From assembly GCA_020283515.1 (NCBI GenBank), contig JAHZTW010000001.1:386749683-386813682 (forward strand): 64,000 bases of DNA. Reading direction: 5' to 3'. This stretch comes from Alliaria petiolata (taxonomy: Eukaryota; Streptophyta; Magnoliopsida; Brassicales; Brassicaceae). Each line of letters starts with the position of its first letter. Positions within the stretch are counted from its first letter, which is position 1. Both the position numbers and the translations under genes were made by a program. Below are positions 58,271 through 64,000 of the stretch, piece by piece. The notes under the pieces were generated by a model. It was not told the origin of the DNA. It searched no databases and worked only from the letters and a program-made list of their open reading frames with translations.

Positions 58271-58308
58271 CTGTCTCTTATACACATCTAGATGTGTATA
58301 AGAGACAG
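58271..58308. other. Nextera/Tn5 mate-pair junction adapter (contamination)
   Basis: CTGTCTCTTATACACATCT (58271-58289) is followed directly by its reverse complement AGATGTGTATAAGAGACAG (58290-58308). These are two Tn5 19-bp mosaic ends head to head, the circularisation junction of Nextera mate-pair libraries. It is not plant DNA. Confidence 0.99.
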
Positions 58309-58386
58309 GTATATAGTTGAAGAGCTTTTAATTCGATTAAATGTTGTATGGAGGCAAAATAGAAAAGTTTGTTATGAGCATTTGAA
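58309..58386 (+). repeat. Misplaced 78-bp copy of 52515-52592
   Basis: The 78 bases after the adapter are identical to 52515-52592 and end at the N at 58387. This is the other half of a chimeric mate-pair read from about 5.8 kb away. The flanks CGATGCAAAAC (58260-58270) and CGATGCAAACC (58389-58399) show where the real sequence should be rejoined. Confidence 0.97.
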
Positions 58387-58399
58387 NTCGATGCAAACC

Positions 58400-59908
58400 A
58401 ACACAAGCGACAAGAAATGTAGCAAAGAAAAATATGATTCAATGGTATGCAATATCAAAGTTTTAGATACTTTCAGACTATATGGATTTAAGATCAGATT
58501 GTCGATCAACTTTTTCGTTTGGTTCATTGTGTTTGCCAAGTATATTGAGTGTGTTTAAGGAGATGGTTTTGTTCATTCACTTTATTTGTTGCTAGAATTC
58601 AGTAATTCTCTCTTTCGTTTGATATTATATTCAATGTGAAAGATGAGACAAAGAAAAAGAGGAAGATTCGTCTATCATGTAGGAATATATATATAAGAAG
58701 AGTTAATAAGTTTGTAATTTTTGGTTCATCACTATGAGACAAACTTTTGAAATTTGAACCATGGATAAAAGTTTTTTTTTATCTTATTGAATTTTTTACT
58801 GCTTTTTGTTGTTTTACATAAAGAAAAGATAACAAAGAGGAAGTTGAATCTGTGAAACTACGAGCAGTTCTATTCAGGGAGATATTGGGTTTTCTTTCCT
58901 TTCTGCATAATCACTTAATTACATAAAGAACATGAAAATCGTTTAATTACATAATCACTTAATTACATAATATTGGGTTTAATTACATGAAATCGTTTAA
59001 TTACATAATCACTTAATTACATTCAGGAAGATATTGGATTTTCTTTCCTTTCTGCATAATCACTTAATTACATAATGCATATTCTCTTCTCACGCCTTCT
59101 TTATGAAAATTTTTTGATTAGGAAAACATAAAATATATTATCTCACTATTATTTTTATGTGTATCCACCTTTGATAGTCACTTTGATCGAGTACCAAATC
59201 ACAGGTAGACTTTGATAACCTAAGGGACCAATCTATAAAGCAAGCATGATGACGAATTTAATGGTTTGAAATTAAAAGGGAACAATAATAGAGACAAGTT
59301 GAGAGAATGTTGATATGGCAAAAAATAACAATAGGTGGAAGAGCAAACATGTCAAACTACAGATGCTACAGTTTGTTATCGCAAAATAAGTAAAGTAAAC
59401 AGTAAATTTGTACATTGATCAATTAGTGTATACATGGTGCTTATTATGTTTAGTTTCCAGTGAGATAGACTATCTATGTGGGGTTTGAACTTTTGGTTTT
59501 AAAGTAAAATATTTTACACTAGACTTAAACAAAAAAACCAGTGTACTTATATTTAGGCACTTATACTATTTGAGCCAGAGACTCGACGGATTGCTTCCAA
59601 AGAAGAAGAAAAAATGGACGATGAGAGAGCTCATCTACATTGTTTATAATTTTCTCTAACTCTCTCATTCTATCTTCTAAAATTAGCTGCATATACATAT
59701 GTTATTTGATATTGTCTATTGCACATGTAATAGCTCATATAATAGAAAAGTGCATTCATAAATTCGTGATGAGGATACATTTTAGGTGTAGATGAATATT
59801 GGTGCTTCAAAACATTATTTACTCTACCAACCTTAAATTGAAGATTGAGTAGTAGTAATTGGTCCTTAACAATATTTTTTTAGAGATGTCTTTTTTTTGC
59901 AAAATAAA
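58400..59908. other. AT-rich spacer with a local repeat, no gene seen
   Basis: ATAATCACTTAATTACAT units and a GATATTGG(G/A)TTTTCTTTCC block recur several times at 58878-59080. Nothing else is recognisable. Confidence 0.5.
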
Positions 59909-60003
59909 ATTGGACTATTTCTCGATTTGTGCTTGTCATCTTTGCGCAAAAGCCATGTTAATACTCTTCGTATCGTTCCAATTTTATCGGATGTCGAAGG
60001 GAC
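59909..60003 (-). pseudogene. U6 spliceosomal snRNA pseudogene
   Basis: On the minus strand it starts GTCCCTTCG and runs through ACATCCGATAAAATTGGAAC, TGCGCAAAGATGACA and AAATCGAGAAATAGTCC, so almost the whole of U6 is present. It lacks three Gs in the 5' stem-loop, and the ACAGAGA box, which pairs with the 5' splice site, is destroyed (ACGAAGAG). No upstream USE (TCCCACATCG) or TATA at -30 is seen on the promoter side. An A-rich run follows the 3' end. It is probably a retrotransposed copy. Confidence 0.88.
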
Positions 60004-62285
60004 TTAGTCATACTGTAAAAAAAATGGAGGTTAACGAACTTTCTAATGGTTGGAAATGACGGAAAAATCCGACGCGTGAGTGGAGAGAGTTTCAGAACAC
60101 GCATTGTGAAAGCATGTTCTCCTCTCTACAGACAAAAAATAAACTGTCACTTTTGTGTTCTCTCAAAAGATACAATTCGTCAACAACCAATACGCTTGAA
60201 CAAGAAAATCAGTTAGCAACAAAAAGAAAAAAAAAAAAGAACAAGAAGGAATTGAGATATGCGGAAAGATTATTTGTTGTTTTTGTTTGAAAAATGTATA
60301 TTGGTTTATATCAATATTTTTCCTTCTATTTTGATTCGTTTTCTATCGTTAGATTTTCGTAGAGTGAGTTGTTCCAAATTTTGGTACATGTTCAAATAAG
60401 GTCTATTTTAGTTTATTTTTTTTGTAAGCTATGAGTAAGTCATTTTTAGTAGGTTTTAGGTTACGTCTATGTATAAATATTGTTTAAGACAATAAAGGAC
60501 TCCTGGAAATGATATTTCAAATACGATAAACAAAAACTACTTAGTTGAGCTGATTAACTTAACCTAGATTTTGCATGTTGTTAGTGTTGGTCAAATCTAT
60601 AATAAATAGTCAATTGTTTAGCTACTTGACTTCCTGTAAATTGCTAAATATTATATTAATTACATGGGAGACCTTTTCATACTTGTGTTTATTGAGAAGT
60701 CGTACCGGAGACATGACCATTAGTTTACACATAGTCTCTTAAGTTCTGAAAACGAGAAAGAGAAAACGAAAGTGTTATGTTGAATACAATTGAATGGATC
60801 ACAAAAACAAAAAGGAAGTGTTGTTATTGGATCTCATTTAAGAAATGAGTTGCATATGTGATACATACGCATAAACACCTATCAAACTTTTAGATATTGT
60901 TGTACGCAGTATTCAAACAGTGATTTTATGAAAAGACAAACCAAAAATATTCATCGTTTTATGAATAGATTCATATTTAATTTATAAATTAGAAGAGTCG
61001 ATTCACTTTGTAACATTGAAATTATTATTCAATTTATGATAAAATCAATAATAATAAAAAGTAGGTACAACAAATCTTTTGAATCAAAAATATCAACATC
61101 TTTTAGTCAAAAAATAAAATCAAATATCAACATCAAATATCGTACGTATAAGTTTAACGATCAATGTCAATCAGTGATCATACATTTATCTTAAGATTTT
61201 TTTTTATTTTTTTTGTAGAATATTGAACAAAAATTTCTAAATACTAATCCAAATGAAAGATCTATTCACAGTAAAGAGGTGTCCTCAGCTAATTTGCCAA
61301 AAGGTTTCTATAACTTGACAAAATTGCAATTATGGCTGAAAAATAGGACAATCTTTACGCGACGAAAAGGTTAAAAAAAACTATTTCTTTATGCGACCAT
61401 TTGCTCATATTTGTTTCTTCTTCTAAAACTATAGTTCAATTCACCAACTTCTTCATTTGTTAATTTTAGAACTCTCCTTGACAAAAAAAAAGTCATTTCT
61501 AAAATAAAGTTTACTTCACATTGTATCTATATTTTGAAATTGTTTTTTCCTTCACTTTCAAGTTGGTTAAACATAAAATCTGATATAATATAACTGAATT
61601 GTATTTTTAAAATAGTTTTTCATAACAAAAATTATATTATATTATATATCCCTGGTAAACAATATTTCTCGATCATCCGCTGATTATATAATCCATCTTT
61701 ATTTACTTAATGGCTTTAAAATCACACTAAATTAATATGTCATTCCACTGTCAATTTTAGAATTATACTCAAAATCAATTGTGTTGATTTGATTAAACAT
61801 ATCATTTATACATTGGAATCCATTATTTTTCAAGATTCTTTATTTTAAAAAGATTTCAAAGTTTTATCTATGTCAATTACATTTAAAAAATGCTTATTGA
61901 AGAACTTTTTACCATATATATTACTGTACTCCATCAAATCTTCTAGTGACAAGAAACCCTATAAAAAATTTTAAAATAAATATTTCAACATTTTATACCT
62001 TTCAAAAATATGAACATACAATCAATATTTATGGCTCTAAAGAGGATTGACTATGTGAAATGAAACGAATATTCAAGTATTTTTAAGGTGTCATTCATAA
62101 TTAGCTAATGTGTACATTTAATTAAAAAAAATAGTATCCGGCTCGCAAATTCTCCCACGAATAAAGTGAGTTTTACGGATTCGATTCCAACACTTATATA
62201 TATATATTATTTTTTTGTAAACATCTTTACCAGTCATACAAATTTTAAAATATACGGTTTGATTAGTAACTTTATACTGTATCAA
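60004..62285. other. AT-rich spacer, no gene seen
   Basis: No open frame, RNA gene or terminal-repeat pair could be supported in this stretch. Confidence 0.5.
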
Positions 62286-63047
62286 TCTATACTATAAAAG
62301 ATGAAGGAAAGCTCTTCGGTGATAATACATCAGCTTCTCCTCATTGGTACACATAGAATTTAATATTAAAAATCATCAAATAATACTAATATATATTAAC
62401 TCAACTATTAATTATACATAAAATTTAACTATTTAAAAATTAATATAACATAAATATAAGGTAACTAAATTTTAAATTTAATTTAAAACATCATAAACAT
62501 ATAAATATTATATAATATAAGATTTTAAATGCATTTTTTAGTGATTTAATCTTTATTTCTAAATTAATAAAGATAATTAAAATTTAATGCAAGTGAAGAA
62601 AAACAAAAAGAAAAAAAATATGATATTGAATAATTTAAGAAATTTTAAACAATTGAAAAATAAAATTTTAATCTATAAAACTACAAAACATAAAGAAATA
62701 TTCAATAAACAATCAAATAAATAGAGAAAAAAAAATAACGAAAACAAAAATGAATACAAATAAATATTTGAAATTTTAAAACACGGTCAATGAAAGATAT
62801 ATAAAAAGAAAAACTCAAAATATTAAATTAAGAAAGTTAAAGACTAAAAAATAAAGTACGTAAAGAACAAAATAATATTCGTAAAATAATATATAGAAAA
62901 TATTAATAAGATTCATCAGAAAAAATCGAAAAATAAAAATTTCTTAAAAAACGCAATAAAAATTTGATTCTCGAATATAAATGTAAAAACATATTATTTA
63001 AAACACACATTAAACAAAGCATGCGCGTAGCGCGGATTCTCTCCTAG
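62286..63047 (+). mobile_element. Non-autonomous Helitron, 762 bp
   Basis: The 5' end is TCTATACTATAAAAG, preceded by A. The 3' end is GCGCGTAGCGCGG (a short GC hairpin), then ATTCTCTC and the terminal CTAG (63044-63047), followed by T. An A|T insertion site, a TC start, and a hairpin about 10 bp before CTAG are the Helitron hallmarks. The interior is AT-rich with no helicase. Confidence 0.88.
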
Positions 63048-64000
63048 TCACAATAAACGTTAAGAATTAACAGTATTTAGAATGATATTCTTTGGGTCAC
63101 TTTACCTTCTCTCTCTAAAAACCTCTGCTTTCTCTCTAGGCCATAGTCGTTCGCCGTTTTGCAGCTTCGGCGGCTCCGATAGCGTCGGAGCTGTGCAGTC
63201 TCCTTAGTGTTTGTTTGTATTTCTTCTCTTTCTCGGTTTTCTGGGTTTGTGAGGGTTTTTTTCTTTGGATTTTTAGATCTAGGTTTTCAGATTTATATCT
63301 ACTTTGAAAGCTTCATCTTCTGGTTAGATCTATGTTTTTTTGGGGTTTCTTTCGGGTCTACGCTTTTAATTTTGTCTCCAATTTTCTTCTTCTCTGTTTC
63401 TTTGCTTGAGGTTTCGGTGTTTAGGGTTGGGTGAGGTATCGTTCTTGGGATTGGTCTTTTGGATGTTTTCTGTTGTAGGGGCATCTACAAGCTCTTTCCT
63501 TTGCCTTCTGGTTTTGCGGTTTGGTTCTTGGCGCTGCAGTGGTTTGGTTCTTCAATTCTTCTCTTGCGAGGAGGTGACTAGCTCTTGATCGGTGGGTTGT
63601 TGAGGCTAGTGAGCGAGTGTACGCGTGCAAGAGTTGTGGTTCCTTTTTGGCTTATTCCCGGTCGGTGTACATGGGTTCTCCTCTGTGAGCCTTCCTCTCC
63701 TCGAGATATTCGTTTCCTTTAAGTGGCGGTGCTGGGTTGTTTCTGTTCTTTTTTCTCCTCGTGCTTCTGCTTCTATTTCTGTCAGAGTTGTTGCCGGTTT
63801 GAGCGCGATTGTTGGTCTTCTCGTCGGGTTAGTGGTGTTTCCATCTCGTGGCTCTTTGTTACTTGGCATTTCTCCTTGACGTTTTCAGGTTTCTAAGGGT
63901 GGTTGCTGGTTTGCCTTCGTTTTCAGAGATTCAGTTTTAGTTATTGGTTTCATTTGCTTTATCATTTTCTCTGATTTTAACCCTGTTTTCTTCTGTATTA
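63048..64000 (+). other. T-rich, higher-GC leader-like stretch, gene or LINE 5' end running off the window
   Basis: From about 63090 the composition changes abruptly to CT/TG-rich sequence (TTCTCTCTCTAAAAACCTCT, then TCTAGGCC and a GC-rich GGCGGCTCCGATAGCGTCGG). That is typical of a transcribed plant leader or leader intron. The start is reminiscent of the LINE start at 33339 (TTCTCTCTCTAAAA). No frame with recognisable content is present, so what follows lies outside the window. Confidence 0.35.

Noticed and set aside
58292..58558. 88-codon plus-strand frame beginning MCIRDR
   Set aside because: Its start is encoded by the Tn5 mosaic-end adapter, it continues through a misplaced LINE fragment and an N, and the rest is non-coding spacer.
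62130..62210. tRNA-like GGATTCGATTCCAACAC motif
   Set aside because: Only a T-arm-like string is present. No acceptor or anticodon stem can be formed around it.
63207..63879. Short overlapping frames in the T-rich right edge
   Set aside because: Low-complexity Phe/Leu/Ser-rich translations of a CT/TG-rich leader-like region, with no motif and no consistent frame.

Overview
The window is nuclear DNA from a plant of the mustard family (Brassicaceae), close to Arabidopsis. The evidence is a single-exon 3-ketoacyl-CoA synthase that reads like KCS8, a small family of plant basic secretory protein (BSP) genes like those found near KCS8 on A. thaliana chromosome 2 (from memory, no search run), Brassicaceae-type DUF1985, CACTA and Helitron elements, AT-rich spacers and a U6 snRNA pseudogene. 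The assembly is a short-read scaffold. It carries seven single-N joins (3339, 5323, 8717, 12798, 16941, 25434, 58387) and an uncut Tn5 mate-pair junction adapter at 58271-58308.

Only three host genes look intact: BSP copy 2 (28435-29121, minus), BSP copy 3 (47393-48073, minus) and the KCS8-like gene (53722-55155, minus). A third BSP copy (5129-17656, plus) is dead. It is cut after 26 codons by an 11.8-kb block of Ty1/copia DNA with a 5-bp target duplication, and it carries two TGG-to-TAG stops. The three BSP units share promoter blocks, TATA boxes and 3' flanks. The order and direction of these shared flanks suggest an ancestral head-to-tail minus-strand array in which the left unit (about 4.93-20.1 kb) was later inverted.

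Region by region: 1-5 kb is repeat debris with a 627-bp MULE-like element and a possible small gene. 5.2-17.0 kb is an LTR-internal-LTR-internal-LTR copia array with a DUF1985 pseudogene and another LTR fragment lodged in its first LTR. 17.7-28.4 kb is AT-rich spacer with LTR, hAT and unclassified repeats. 28.4-29.3 kb is BSP2. 30.2-31.4 kb is a fold-back cluster. 31.57-47.18 kb is a four-deep transposon nest: a MULE-like element holds a solo LTR, which holds a full-length LINE, which holds a CACTA element. Target duplications can be read at all four levels. The CACTA element (38730-46614) has both of its genes apparently intact (1149-aa TNP2-type transposase and 407-aa Transposase_24-type protein) and could be autonomous. 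47.4-48.2 kb is BSP3. 48.7-52.7 kb is a second, decayed LINE split by a solo LTR that itself holds a hAT element. 53.7-55.3 kb is KCS8. 55-64 kb is spacer with a fold-back MITE, the adapter artefact, a U6 pseudogene, a Helitron and a T-rich leader-like stretch at the right edge.

BSPs are secreted, defence-associated proteins with an HExxH metal-site motif. KCS8 is a membrane enzyme of very-long-chain fatty acid elongation. Nothing links the two functionally; they are neighbours. All alignments here were made by eye.
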